DNA of 64,000 nt from Luteipulveratus flavus (GTDB lineage Bacteria > Actinomycetota > Actinomycetes > Actinomycetales > Dermatophilaceae), in NCBI RefSeq assembly GCF_029080175.1, contig NZ_JARFJC010000012.1; one strand, written 5' to 3'. A program made the translations under genes and the position numbers. A model generated the notes under the pieces. That model searched no databases, was not told the DNA's origin, and worked only from the letters and a program-made list of their open reading frames with translations. This document shows, in pieces, positions 37,971 to 46,228 of this stretch (positions are counted from its first letter, which is position 1; each line of letters starts with the position of its first letter).

Positions 37971-38344
37971 GCTCCGGGACGCAGGAGCAGGCGCAGGCCG
38001 GCCAGGCGTACATCGCTGCGGAGTACGGCGACCCTGCCGCACAGTGGTCGGCCCCGACCGATCACGTCGCGCTCGCGGCGAAGCTCGTCGCCCAGGCTGA
38101 GGCGGCGCTCGCGGACTGCCTCCGCGGCGACGACCCCCAGGCGTGGTCCCGGTTCGACGGCCTGTGCCGTCTCGGCGAGCTGCACGCCCGGATCGCCGGC
38201 CTGCAGTCGCAGATGACGGTCAGGGCCCACAACCCGTTCCGCCCGGCACCCACGAAGCGCACGAGCCGCGGTCTGCGGCTGCGTCCGGGCGGCGACGTCG
38301 ACGACGACGGGTTTCCCGAGTTCTACGAGGAGGACCGTTCCTGA
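37967..38344 (+). CDS. Phage early protein of unknown function
   Basis: 125 residues with GGAGGT six bases before ATG 37967. The middle (DHVALAAKLVAQAEAALADCLRGDDPQAWSRFDGLCRLGELHARIAGLQSQM) is strongly helical; the C-terminus is basic then acidic. No family recognised. Its stop overlaps the next start. Confidence 0.65.
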   Translation: MSSGTQEQAQAGQAYIAAEYGDPAAQWSAPTDHVALAAKLVAQAEAALADCLRGDDPQAWSRFDGLCRLGELHARIAGLQSQMTVRAHNPFRPAPTKRTSRGLRLRPGGDVDDDGFPEFYEEDRS

Positions 38345-38514
38345 TGGCTCATCCCAGCATCCGTGACCGCCGAGGCGTGTTCATCTCCGTGCAGGGCCCG
38401 CGCGGGGCGCGCGGCAACGCCCCGTACCGGCACCCCGACCCGTGGCGCGCCGGCAACAGCAAGAAGGGCCGCCGCCACCTCGCCCGCGAGCTCCGCCGGA
38501 GCCAGGGCACCTAG
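38344..38514 (+). CDS. Small basic phage protein
   Basis: 56 residues starting at ATG 38344, sharing a base with the previous stop (TGATG). Very rich in Arg, Lys and Gly (GPRGARGNAPYRHP, KKGRRHLARELRRSQ), suggesting nucleic-acid binding. Not recognised. Confidence 0.5.
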   Translation: MAHPSIRDRRGVFISVQGPRGARGNAPYRHPDPWRAGNSKKGRRHLARELRRSQGT

Positions 38515-38614
38515 ACCGGCCGGGCACCGGCACGCCAGCCGCCCTCCCCCCTGCGGCCCGTGCCGGGCTCGACCCGGTGTTCCCCCGCCCTGGTCGAGCA
38601 GCCCGGCCCCTCGT

Positions 38615-38721
38615 CCGTCCCGGCGCCTCCGGCGCCCACCCCACACCCTCGCTACGGGGTCGCCGGGACGGACCCACCAACGACACAAGAAGGGAGCGGC
38701 CCCCACAACGAGGCCGCTCCC
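38615..38721 (+). promoter_or_regulatory. Structured leader with two perfect inverted repeats
   Basis: Within a 238-base gene-free gap, CCGTCCCGGCG (38615-38625) pairs with CGCCGGGACGG (38661-38671), and GGGAGCGGCC (38692-38701) pairs with GGCCGCTCCC (38712-38721). They precede the gene at 38753, whose AAGGAG lies just after the second stem. Termination or attenuation is possible. Confidence 0.5.
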
Positions 38722-38752
38722 AGGTCCAGCACAAAACCAAGGAGATCATCTC

Positions 38753-38977
38753 ATGCACAAGCCCGAGGCGCAGCACAACCTGCCGCTGGACAAGCCCGTG
38801 GACCCGCCGGCCATCACGTCCGTCCACGCCACCTACCAGCACGGCATCCTCATCGGCCTGAACGCGACCGGCCAGCACATCTACGCCGGGACCGCGAACC
38901 CCAACAAGGTCCGCGCCGCCCGCACCCGCTCCCGCATGGCGAAGGCCTCGCGGCGCCGGAACCGAGGCCAGCGATGA
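38753..38977 (+). CDS. Phage protein of unknown function
   Basis: 74 residues from ATG 38753 with a clear AAGGAG. Contains TSVHATYQHGILIGLNATGQHIYAGTANPNKV and a basic tail (RMAKASRRRNRGQR). No family recognised. It is the first gene after the structured leader and is coupled by ATGA to the next. Confidence 0.6.
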   Translation: MHKPEAQHNLPLDKPVDPPAITSVHATYQHGILIGLNATGQHIYAGTANPNKVRAARTRSRMAKASRRRNRGQR

Positions 38978-39207
38978 GCACCTCCGGCCCGGTGCTGCCG
39001 GCCTCGGCCGGTCTGGCCGCGCAGCAGCGTCTGATCGCGCTCGAGCAGGTCCGCGAGGCCGAGGGAATGGCCCGGGCGCTGGAGCAGATGCGCGACCGCG
39101 CGGTGACCCCGGAGCAGATCGCCCAGGGAGTGGTCGAGCTCCAGGCCCGCCTCAGCGTCATCCGCCGCACGGCTCGCTCCTACGGCGCGCCCCGGGTGGT
39201 GGTCTGA
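38974..39207 (+). CDS. Phage protein, helical, unknown function
   Basis: 77 residues overlapping the previous stop. LAAQQRLIALEQVREAEGMARALEQMRDR is a probable coiled-coil helix. Not recognised. Confidence 0.6.
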   Translation: MSTSGPVLPASAGLAAQQRLIALEQVREAEGMARALEQMRDRAVTPEQIAQGVVELQARLSVIRRTARSYGAPRVVV

Positions 39208-39208
39208 G

Positions 39209-39493
39209 ATGGCTCGGTTGAAGGGCAAGGCTGAGGCCGCCAAGCAGATCACGGCGGCTCTCACGGAGCTGGGTGTCGTCGCGACCACGCGACCCGGAAC
39301 CAGCACCGGCCCGGCGTACATCAGGGCACGCCTGGAGGGCGTCTCCCTGCTCGTCCAGGTCGACTGGGAAGACGCGACGTGGGGCCCTCAGCTGCGCCAC
39401 GTCGCCTCGACCGACCTGGGCGCCGAGGCGATCGCCCAGCGGATCCTGCTCACCCTGGAGGAGCACGTCGACCAGCAGCTGGTGCGGTCATGA
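39209..39493 (+). CDS. Phage protein of unknown function
   Basis: 94 residues. The N-terminus is basic and helical; the rest (SLLVQVDWEDATWGPQLRHVASTDLGAEAIAQRILLTLEEHVDQQ) predicts a small alpha/beta fold. ATGA overlap with the following membrane protein. Not recognised. Confidence 0.6.
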   Translation: MARLKGKAEAAKQITAALTELGVVATTRPGTSTGPAYIRARLEGVSLLVQVDWEDATWGPQLRHVASTDLGAEAIAQRILLTLEEHVDQQLVRS

Positions 39494-39687
39494 GCCCCCA
39501 CGGCGCACCGAACGGGCTCACGTTCGTCATCGCGCTCCTGGTCGTGCTAACCGCGCTCGCGGCCGCCGAAGTGGTCATCCGTACCTACCGGGCGTGGGCC
39601 GACCGCCGCGACCGCCGCGCGTTCATCGTTGTCCTCGACGACGAGGCCAGCTCGTGCGGGTGTGCTCCGACCGGTGACCGGCCGTGA
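39490..39687 (+). CDS. Small phage membrane protein
   Basis: 65 residues with one membrane helix (LTFVIALLVVLTALAAAEVVI, about residues 10-30), then a basic cytoplasmic stretch (RTYRAWADRRDRR) and a Cys-x-Cys end. Coupled at both ends by ATGA/GTGA overlaps. Role unknown. Confidence 0.6.
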   Translation: MSPHGAPNGLTFVIALLVVLTALAAAEVVIRTYRAWADRRDRRAFIVVLDDEASSCGCAPTGDRP

Positions 39688-40814
39688 CCACGCACATCGT
39701 CACCGACGAGGAACGCTTCGAGGTGGTCTCGGCGCTCGCTGATGCGACGACGGTCGACCAGGTCGCTGAGCTGATGGGTCAGCGCCGTGAGTGGGTGCAG
39801 GCGATCGCGGACCGGTCCGGGTTCCCGGACCTGGGCAGGTTGGCGTCCGCGCGGGATGTGCTGCGGTACCGGCTGAGCCAGACCGTCCCGGCGCAGGCGC
39901 GCGAGGTCGAGGGCGTGATCGACGCACGTGACGTGACCAACGCCCGTCCGCGGCCCAAGCCGACTCCGGCACCGCCCGCCCCTGCGGCGGCGGCCGCGTC
40001 CTCGACGGCGGTGCCGGCGCGTCCGATGGGTTCGGCTGCGGCTGACCACGAGTACCGGGACGTGCCGCTGGTCGACCTGCACATCGACCCGGACAACCCG
40101 CGCCGCCAGCTCGACGGCATCGAGGAGCTCGCGGCGTCGATCGCCCAGGTCGGGCTGCTCCAGCCCATCGTGGCCCGACGCGCCGGCGACCAGCTGGTCA
40201 TCGTCGCCGGCCACCGCCGGTTCGCCGCCGTCAAGCACCTGGCCTGGACCACGGTTTCCGTCGTAATCCACGCCGAGGCGTGGCGCCCCGACGAGGTCCT
40301 GGCCCGGATGCTGATCGAGAACTCCCAGCGTCGCGACCTGGACCCCATCGAGGAGGCCCGCGGGATCGCGCACCTGAGGGTCGAGCTCGGCGGCGAGAAC
40401 GTCTCTACCGCGTTCGTTGCCAGCCACCTCGGCCGGTCGCAGTCGTGGGTGGGTACCAGGCTCGCGCTGCTCGCGCTCACCCCGGACCAGCAGGACCAGG
40501 TCCGTGCCGGCGAGCTGAACCTGGCCGACGCGACCCGTAAGGGTCGAGAGAACAGCGGCCGCCTCGGCCGGCTGGGCTCCACCGGCCACCCGCACCTGGG
40601 CGTCGACCACCCGCTCGAGGGTTTCGCCCGGGCACGGTGCAAGCGCGCCAACCACGCGCGCAAGGGACGCAACTCCGTCGGCGGTGTCGCGTGCGGGGAG
40701 TGCTGGGAAGCGGTCATCCGAGCGAACGAGCGCGAGTCGCTGCACGCCGACTCCGCCGACCGCGGCCGCTGCGTGCTCTGCGACCACCCAATGGCTGCAG
40801 GGAGGGCGTCATGA
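39684..40814 (+). CDS. ParB/Spo0J-like nuclease-domain protein 1
   Basis: 376-residue DNA-binding protein. Residues 1-70 look like a HTH-type region. A Pro/Ala linker (about 89-118) leads to the ParB core: DLHIDPDNPRRQLDGIEELAASIAQVGLLQPIV, GHRRFAAVK (GHRR 176-179) and LIENSQRRDLDPIEEARG, then the HTH FVASHLGRSQSWVGTRLALL. The C-terminus has spaced Cys and His residues (CKRANH, CGECW, CVLCDHPM) that look zinc-binding, unlike ordinary ParB. No ParA is adjacent. It may act in transcription or replication control and not partition. Confidence 0.82.
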   Translation: MTTHIVTDEERFEVVSALADATTVDQVAELMGQRREWVQAIADRSGFPDLGRLASARDVLRYRLSQTVPAQAREVEGVIDARDVTNARPRPKPTPAPPAPAAAAASSTAVPARPMGSAAADHEYRDVPLVDLHIDPDNPRRQLDGIEELAASIAQVGLLQPIVARRAGDQLVIVAGHRRFAAVKHLAWTTVSVVIHAEAWRPDEVLARMLIENSQRRDLDPIEEARGIAHLRVELGGENVSTAFVASHLGRSQSWVGTRLALLALTPDQQDQVRAGELNLADATRKGRENSGRLGRLGSTGHPHLGVDHPLEGFARARCKRANHARKGRNSVGGVACGECWEAVIRANERESLHADSADRGRCVLCDHPMAAGRAS

Positions 40815-41074
40815 ACGCCACCGCCTGGGTCGTTATCGCGGTGTGCACAGTGACGTTCGTCGTGTGGTTCGCGCGGATCTGGCGCCGCACCACCCAGATT
40901 CGGGAAGCCGCACCGTACGAGCTGGGGCTCGTCCACACAGACCACGGGGCGCCCGGGCGGACAGCCCAGGTCAGCCGGGCGCCCCGATCCACGTCCCACG
41001 CGATCGCCGAGGTCGTGCAGCTGCCCGGCCGTGACGAGGACGTCGCGGGAGGTGGTTCCGGTGCCCGTCGCTGA
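40811..41074 (+). CDS. Small phage membrane protein
   Basis: 87 residues with an N-terminal membrane helix (TAWVVIAVCTVTFVVWFARIW) and a soluble tail. ATGA overlap with the ParB-like gene and a 14-base overlap with the next gene. Not recognised. Confidence 0.55.
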   Translation: MNATAWVVIAVCTVTFVVWFARIWRRTTQIREAAPYELGLVHTDHGAPGRTAQVSRAPRSTSHAIAEVVQLPGRDEDVAGGGSGARR

Positions 41075-41402
41075 CGCCGTCCGGAGCCGCCTGCGCCGGC
41101 TCACGACACCGGCCGCGGGTGGCCAGGTGGGTCCAGCCCTGCCCTCTCCGACGCCGGCAGCACCGCGCAGCGCCGGCCGCCCGCCGATCGTGCTGATGCC
41201 GGCAGCGGGTGACCGGGCGTACGTCGAGCAGCTGGTCACCGCCGTCAACGAGCAGTACCCGCCGGAGGCGGCCGCGGGCTGGTGGTCGCGCTGGCTGTCC
41301 GCGAGCCCGGCGGGGCGCCAGGCCCTGGAGAACAACCTCCTGCACTTCCCCGCGGTGCTCGACCGAGCGCTCGCGTTGCCCCCGTCCGAGAGAGAGGACT
41401 GA
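41061..41402 (+). CDS. Phage protein of unknown function
   Basis: 113 residues from GTG 41061, chosen for GGGAGGTGG upstream; GTG 41031 is an alternative. The C-terminal half (AYVEQLVTAVNEQYPPEAAAGWWSRWLSASPAGRQALENNLL) is helical and Trp-rich. Not recognised. Confidence 0.55.
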   Translation: MPVADAVRSRLRRLTTPAAGGQVGPALPSPTPAAPRSAGRPPIVLMPAAGDRAYVEQLVTAVNEQYPPEAAAGWWSRWLSASPAGRQALENNLLHFPAVLDRALALPPSERED

Positions 41403-41407
41403 GCCCG

Positions 41408-41593
41408 ATGGAGTTCACCGAGAAGCTTCCCCCGCCCGTCCGGTACGCGACCTACCCGACCGACGTGCGCGGCATGGTCGGGCAGATCGTCGGCCCGACG
41501 ACGACCCTGGAGTTCGTCCAGGCCACGTCCGCCGACTACGACGAGACCACCGGCCGCACCCGTATCGGCTTCGCGTACGTGCAGGTGCCGTGA
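41408..41593 (+). CDS. Small phage protein of unknown function
   Basis: 61 residues, beta-rich (VRGMVGQIVGPTTTLEFVQATSADYDETTGRTRIGFAYVQVP). Stop and next start share a base. Not recognised. Confidence 0.6.
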   Translation: MEFTEKLPPPVRYATYPTDVRGMVGQIVGPTTTLEFVQATSADYDETTGRTRIGFAYVQVP

Positions 41594-41922
41594 TGGGTCC
41601 CCTGCACGAGTGCGGCGACTGCGGCGAGCTCGCCGACGACCTGGCCACGCACCGCTGCGCGCCCACCGTCGGCCCGCCGCGCTGGTCGACCGACCCGGAC
41701 ACCGCCCGCGAGCAGATGGCCGAGGCGCTGTGGGACATGTGCGTGACCGTCCCACGTCACGTCGGCCCGTCCACGCCGCGCCGGCAGACGTGGCGCGAGC
41801 TGCATCCTGAGCTGCGAGAAGCGGCTCGCGCGAGCTTGTGGCAGCTGATGCGCAACATCACGGCGGCCGCGCCGCTGGTCGACCAGGACCAGCCGCACGC
41901 ACCCGAGGCGACGGCATCGTGA
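41593..41922 (+). CDS. Phage protein with N-terminal zinc-type cysteines
   Basis: 109 residues. CGDCGELADDLATHRC at the N-terminus looks like a small zinc knuckle; the remainder is helical (REQMAEALWDMCVTV). GTGA overlap with the next gene. Not recognised. Confidence 0.6.
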   Translation: MGPLHECGDCGELADDLATHRCAPTVGPPRWSTDPDTAREQMAEALWDMCVTVPRHVGPSTPRRQTWRELHPELREAARASLWQLMRNITAAAPLVDQDQPHAPEATAS

Positions 41923-42236
41923 GCCGCGACGACCTGAACCCGTACGCGGTCACGGTTCGCCTGCTCGACGGCGCGGTGCGCGAGCACGAGTGCGCCCGGT
42001 CCGTCGTCTACGACACCGACTCGGGCGAGCTGAGGGTGGAGCACCACCGCCTGACGACCCCGGCCGAACGCGAACCGAACAACGGACGCGCCGTGTACAG
42101 CCCGCCCGGCCTCAGCACCTCGGGGCTGGGACCGAAATCCGATCTCGTCCCCGACACCGTCGCGGACATCGTGATCGTGTACGCGGCCGGCCAGTGGGTC
42201 TCGTTCGAGTCCCACGAGCGGGAGGCCACCCCGTGA
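41919..42236 (+). CDS. Phage protein of unknown function
   Basis: 105 residues from GTG 41919, mostly beta (YAVTVRLLDGAVREHECARSVVYD; DIVIVYAAGQWVSFESHE). GTGA overlaps on both sides. Not recognised. Confidence 0.6.
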   Translation: MSRDDLNPYAVTVRLLDGAVREHECARSVVYDTDSGELRVEHHRLTTPAEREPNNGRAVYSPPGLSTSGLGPKSDLVPDTVADIVIVYAAGQWVSFESHEREATP

Positions 42237-43090
42237 CCGCCGAGCCGTTGATCGTTGGCACCCGCGACCTGCGCCGCGCGCTGCTCGCGACGCTCCCCCA
42301 CGCCGACCACGACCTGGAGTCGGACGCCACCCGCATCCGCTTCGAGGTCGGCACGGTCAACATCACCGTCTGCGCCACCGACCGCCTCTCCTCGGTCGCG
42401 CTCGCGATCGTGTCCGTGCACGACGTCGGTGCGTTCGCCGGCCAGACGTTCGATCTGGGCGTGGAGGAGGTCAAGAAGATCCTGGCCGTCCACAAGCCGC
42501 GCCGCGGCTCCCGCGGCGACGAGTCGGACCAGGACGCCGAGGAGATCCTGTCCCTGCAGCTCGGCGCGGACGACGCCTCCCTGGAGACCCGCGACGTGTC
42601 CGGGCTGTTCCCCGGCGACGAGGCGCTGATCGTGCCGACGCTGACGCCGACGGACCTGTTCCCGGACGTGCCTGGCTACATCGGCGAAGCCGTCCACGCC
42701 CATGACCGCGACGGCGTGGAGTACCGCGGCCGGGCGCTCGCGGTGTTCCCGCCCAGGCTCGCGGTGTTCCACGCCGCGTCCAAGGCGTACGGCGCGCCGC
42801 TCGGGCTGCGGCTCATCGCGCGGCGCGTCGACTGGGACGCCCCGGCACGGCACTCGCTGCTCATCACCGTCGGCGACTCCTTCATCGGCCTGGTGCGCCT
42901 GGAGCACCCCGACGCCGAGAACGACGTGCACCCGGAGGTCCTCGCCGCCTGGGACGGGTGGCTGGACCGGCTCCCGCAGGAGGCGGCCCGTCCCTGGGAG
43001 AAGCCGGAGGCCACCGAGCCCGCGCAGGACTCCTCGCCTGATGACGACGCGCCGCCGGCTGACGCGAAGCGCCACCTGCAGCCGGTCTGA
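42233..43090 (+). CDS. Sliding-clamp (DnaN)-like phage protein
   Basis: 285 residues. The N-terminal part GTRDLRRALLATLPHADHDLESDATRIRFEVGTVNITVCATDRLSSVALAIVSVHD has the beta-strand pattern and the ATDR-type turn of beta-clamp domains, and a later RLAVFHAASKAYGAPLGLRLIARR...LLITVGDSFIGLV echoes it. Length is shorter than bacterial DnaN (about 370), as is usual for phage versions. The acidic Pro-rich C-terminus is probably disordered. The assignment rests on pattern only. It lies between the two ParB-like genes. Confidence 0.5.
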   Translation: MTAEPLIVGTRDLRRALLATLPHADHDLESDATRIRFEVGTVNITVCATDRLSSVALAIVSVHDVGAFAGQTFDLGVEEVKKILAVHKPRRGSRGDESDQDAEEILSLQLGADDASLETRDVSGLFPGDEALIVPTLTPTDLFPDVPGYIGEAVHAHDRDGVEYRGRALAVFPPRLAVFHAASKAYGAPLGLRLIARRVDWDAPARHSLLITVGDSFIGLVRLEHPDAENDVHPEVLAAWDGWLDRLPQEAARPWEKPEATEPAQDSSPDDDAPPADAKRHLQPV

Positions 43091-43113
43091 CCCCACACCC
43101 GAAGGAGACACAG

Positions 43114-44637
43114 ATGATCACGCTCGACGAGGTCGCACCCGCCCTGGTGCGTCCGCACCCGAAGAATCCGCGTCACCAGCTCGGCGATCTGACCGACCTG
43201 ACCGCCTCGATCAAGCAGCAGGGCGTCATCGAGCCGCTCGTCGTCGAGCCGGTCGAGGACCCGAAGCCGAACCGCCCCCGCTACCAGCTGATCTCCGGGC
43301 ACCGTCGCCTTGCCGCGGCGAAGCGGGCGAAGGTCAAGACCGTCCCGGTCATCGTCCGCGACCCTCACGACCTCGGCGAGCAGATCGAGTCGATGCTCGT
43401 GGAGAACCTGCAGCGCGCCGACCTGACCGTCGTCGAGGAGGGCGACGCCTACCAGGCGCTGCTCGACCTTCCCGGCGGTGCGTACACGCAGGCGAAGATC
43501 GCGCAGCGCGTCGGCCGGTCCAAGAAGACGGTCGCCGAACGGGTCAAGGTCGCCAAGCTCCCCGAGTCCGCCCGCGACCGGATCCTGTCCGGTCAGCTGA
43601 CGCTCGAGGACGGCGTGGCCGTCGCGGAGTTCGCCGGCGACACGGCTGCGCTCGAGCGCATCGAGAAGGCCGCCGCGTCGGGCAGCTGGTCGCTGCGTCA
43701 CGCGCTGGACCAGGAACGGGAGCGGCGTCGGGCCGACCGTGAGGCGGTGAAGCTGCGCCGTGAGGCGACCAAGGCCGACCGGCCGGTGTTCGACACCTAC
43801 GACGCCGCTGAGGACGCAGCGGACGACCTGTACGACCTGCTCGTGCTCGGCGAGCACTGGACGGAGGCCGAGTGGGACAAGGTCGACGAGGACGCCGACG
43901 GGTACGACGAGCAGGCCGCCGAGGACGACATGCAACGGCGGCAGACCGCCTGGCAGAGCGAGCACCTGCAGTGCCCCGGCCACGCCCTGGTCGTCGAGTC
44001 GGCCACCGCCGTTGTCCCGGTGTGCCTCGACGCCCACCGCCACCACCCCGATCTGTTCCCAGCAGGCACGCACGCGGACACCCCGGCACGTCCCGAGTCC
44101 CCGCTCACACCGACCACGCCGGCCGTGGACGAGGAGCAGGACCGTGCCCGCCGCGACGCGGACCGAAAGGCGCGCGCCGAGCACGAGCTCGAGCTGCGCG
44201 CCGCGGCGCACACCCGCCGCGCGTACGTCGCCGACGTCATCTCCCAGCCTGCGAAGGACCTGGAGGGGATGGCCAAGCAGATGCTGCTTCGCGGCTTCGA
44301 CTACCTGCTCGGTCGTGACGCACGCAACAACGTCGCGCTGCGCACCCTCGCCGAGGTCCTCCTACCGAACGCCACTGATGAGGCGCTCGACCGTTCGGAC
44401 CTCGCCGAGCGCGTCAAGAAGGCCCTGGAGAAGCTGAACTCCACCCAGCTTGCCGTCCTCGCCTCGCTCCGCGTCGGTCTCTCGTGGGACCACGGCCTCG
44501 AGCAGGCCGACCGGTGGGCGTGGGGGCCCAGCGGCGGCACCGCCGACTGGCGGAAGGTCCTCACCGACACCCTCGGTTACGAGTGGACCCCCGCCGAACA
44601 GAAGGCCCTCGACGACGCGGCCGGTGAGCAGTCGTGA
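43114..44637 (+). CDS. ParB/Spo0J-like protein 2
   Basis: 507 residues. The N-terminal ParB core shows VRPHPKNPRHQLGDLTDLTASIKQQGVIEPLVV, ISGHRRLAAAKRA (GHRR 62-65), VENLQRADLTVVEEGDAY and a HTH at YTQAKIAQRVGRSKKTVAERVKVAKLP. A charged coiled-coil region follows (about 190-215), then CPGHALVVESATAVVPVCLD and a helical C-terminal domain (LRTLAEVLLPNATDEALDRSDLAERVKKALEKL). This chimaera of a short ParB core and long C-terminus is found in actinobacterial prophages. GAAGGAGAC precedes the start. Confidence 0.85.
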   Translation: MITLDEVAPALVRPHPKNPRHQLGDLTDLTASIKQQGVIEPLVVEPVEDPKPNRPRYQLISGHRRLAAAKRAKVKTVPVIVRDPHDLGEQIESMLVENLQRADLTVVEEGDAYQALLDLPGGAYTQAKIAQRVGRSKKTVAERVKVAKLPESARDRILSGQLTLEDGVAVAEFAGDTAALERIEKAAASGSWSLRHALDQERERRRADREAVKLRREATKADRPVFDTYDAAEDAADDLYDLLVLGEHWTEAEWDKVDEDADGYDEQAAEDDMQRRQTAWQSEHLQCPGHALVVESATAVVPVCLDAHRHHPDLFPAGTHADTPARPESPLTPTTPAVDEEQDRARRDADRKARAEHELELRAAAHTRRAYVADVISQPAKDLEGMAKQMLLRGFDYLLGRDARNNVALRTLAEVLLPNATDEALDRSDLAERVKKALEKLNSTQLAVLASLRVGLSWDHGLEQADRWAWGPSGGTADWRKVLTDTLGYEWTPAEQKALDDAAGEQS

Positions 44638-44840
44638 CCGACACCCAGACGCCCGTGCTCGCCGCGTACTGCCGTACGCACGGCGTGAGCCTGGCCGAGT
44701 GCAAGTGCCCGCCGCCTCCGGCCGGCCGGTGCCCGGAGTGCGGCGGCGTCGGATCCCACGGCTACGTGCACCAGCGATACGGCAACGGCGCCGGCGGCAA
44801 CCGCCCGTGCTCGCAGACCCCGTTCGAGGTGCAGGACTGA
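44634..44840 (+). CDS. Small zinc-ribbon-like phage protein
   Basis: 68 residues from GTG 44634 (GTGA overlap). Cysteines are arranged as CRTHGVSLAECKC and CPECGGVGSHGY, suggesting two zinc-binding knuckles. Not recognised beyond that. Confidence 0.6.
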   Translation: MTDTQTPVLAAYCRTHGVSLAECKCPPPPAGRCPECGGVGSHGYVHQRYGNGAGGNRPCSQTPFEVQD

Positions 44841-45001
44841 TGGCTCAGGTCGTCCGGAACCGCGCTGTCGACACGAAGGGCGGCATGACGTTGGCGGACC
44901 TGCAGACGTTCATCGACGACTGCTGGCGCGTCGGTATCGCACCGACGGCGAAGGTCCGCGTCTGGATCAGCGCCGATGACACCGGAAAGGCCGACCAGTG
45001 A
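44840..45001 (+). CDS. Small phage protein of unknown function
   Basis: 53 residues sharing a base with the preceding stop. GGMTLADLQTFIDDCWRVGIAPTAKVRVWISADD gives a helix-strand pattern. Not recognised. Confidence 0.55.
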   Translation: MAQVVRNRAVDTKGGMTLADLQTFIDDCWRVGIAPTAKVRVWISADDTGKADQ

Positions 45002-45300
45002 GCGCGGCAGCCCGCGCCCGCCGCGGCCCGCGCCGCCGGCGTCTCACGACGGGGAACGCGACGGCCCGCCAGCTGCGGGCCGAGCAGAAGCGCGCCCTCG
45101 ACCAGCTCGCGCGCGTTCGGATCGAGGCGCAGGCCATCGTCGTCCCGGGAGGCGGCGACGCCGACACCATCGCTATCCGTACCGCGTGGCGTCGCCTGGA
45201 CCAGCTGAACCAGCGCGCCCGGCTCCTGGAGCGCGTCCTCGACGTGATGCCGCACCGCATCCGCCGCGCCGAGCGTCGCGAACAGGCGGTGACGTCGTGA
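44998..45300 (+). CDS. Basic helical phage protein
   Basis: 100 residues from GTG 44998. Arg-rich N-terminus and a long helix (RQLRAEQKRALDQLARVRIEAQAIV; RLDQLNQRARLLERVLDVM) that may form a coiled coil. GTGA overlap with the J-domain gene. Not recognised. Confidence 0.6.
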   Translation: MSAAARARRGPRRRRLTTGNATARQLRAEQKRALDQLARVRIEAQAIVVPGGGDADTIAIRTAWRRLDQLNQRARLLERVLDVMPHRIRRAERREQAVTS

Positions 45301-45908
45301 AGGCCACGTTCCGCCCCCTCACCTGGACCGGACCAGCCACACCCGCCGACCAGCGCCGCCCCTACGGGACGTTCAAGGCGTCCTGGCAGGACACCCTCGA
45401 CCTCCTCGACCGCGAGCTGCGCCACCTCGGCGCGACCGAGGTCGTCATCGAGGCCGACTTCCGCGAGAGCGACCTGCGCCTCGACGGGATGCCACGGTCC
45501 GGCGCCCGCCAGCCAGCCAACCCGGGCATCCGCATCGCGTTCGAGTCCAAGCACGGACCGCTCGTGTACGCCACCGACTCGTGCGCGTACTGGCAGCACA
45601 ACGTCCGATCCATCGCCCTCGGCCTTGAGGCGCTGCGCGCGGTCGACCGGTACGGCATCACCCGCCGCGCCGAGCAGTACGCCGGCTGGCGCCAGATCGA
45701 GGCCGCGACCGCCGCCGCGATGATGGACGCCGCCGACGCCCGACGGGTGCTCCTCGGAGCGATCGGGGACACGCACCAGGGCCTCGACAGCGACGACCTG
45801 CTGGTGCGACGTGCTCGACGCCGTGCACACCCCGACGTCGAGTCCGGCTCCCGCGAGCAGTGGGACCTCGTCGAGCAGGCCGCCCGAGTGCTGGGAATCG
45901 CGCCGTGA
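45297..45908 (+). CDS. J-domain-like phage protein
   Basis: 203 residues. The last 35 (DDLLVRRARRRAHPDVESGSREQWDLVEQAARVLG) have the HPD tripeptide (178-180) between two helices, the defining pattern of a DnaJ J-domain, though helix I is short. The first 130 residues (WQDTLDLLDRELRHLGATEVVIEADF, GPLVYATDSCAYWQHNVRSIALGLEALRAVDRYG) match a domain that precedes J-domains in actinobacterial phage proteins. It may recruit host DnaK. It starts at GTG 45297. Confidence 0.65.
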   Translation: MKATFRPLTWTGPATPADQRRPYGTFKASWQDTLDLLDRELRHLGATEVVIEADFRESDLRLDGMPRSGARQPANPGIRIAFESKHGPLVYATDSCAYWQHNVRSIALGLEALRAVDRYGITRRAEQYAGWRQIEAATAAAMMDAADARRVLLGAIGDTHQGLDSDDLLVRRARRRAHPDVESGSREQWDLVEQAARVLGIAP

Positions 45909-46174
45909 GCGGCCGGCGCCCCCGCAGCCCTTTCCTCGGCCTCGGCCACCACCCGACCGTCGTATGCCGGGTGCGCGTGTGGCGCGCCGCCGCCCCCGGC
46001 ACCTGGCGCGACCTCGTCGCCAGCCTCACGCTCCTCGGCGCTCCGCTGCCGTGGCGCTGGTCCTCCCAGTGCCGCGACATCCTCGACGCCCCACCGCCAA
46101 GGCACCGCACCCACGCCGAGGCGCTCGCGGCCGCGCTCCACCACGCCGCCCATGCCCACCGAGGGCCGACATGA
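45905..46174 (+). CDS. Small phage protein of unknown function
   Basis: 89 residues from GTG 45905, Arg/Pro/Trp-rich (VRVWRAAAPGTWRDLVASLTLL; ALAAALHHAAHAHRG). GTGA overlap upstream. The 54 bases after it hold no convincing gene. Not recognised. Confidence 0.5.
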   Translation: MSGRRPRSPFLGLGHHPTVVCRVRVWRAAAPGTWRDLVASLTLLGAPLPWRWSSQCRDILDAPPPRHRTHAEALAAALHHAAHAHRGPT

Positions 46175-46228
46175 GACGCCTGCTCGACCTGCGGACCCTG
46201 CTGATCAACATCGTTCGGAAGGACATCA

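Noticed and set aside
46171..46228. Possible small gene starting MRRLLDLRTLLINIV
   Set aside because: The frame has no nearby stop and soon runs as a shadow of the HNH-type gene; the gap is better read as leader.
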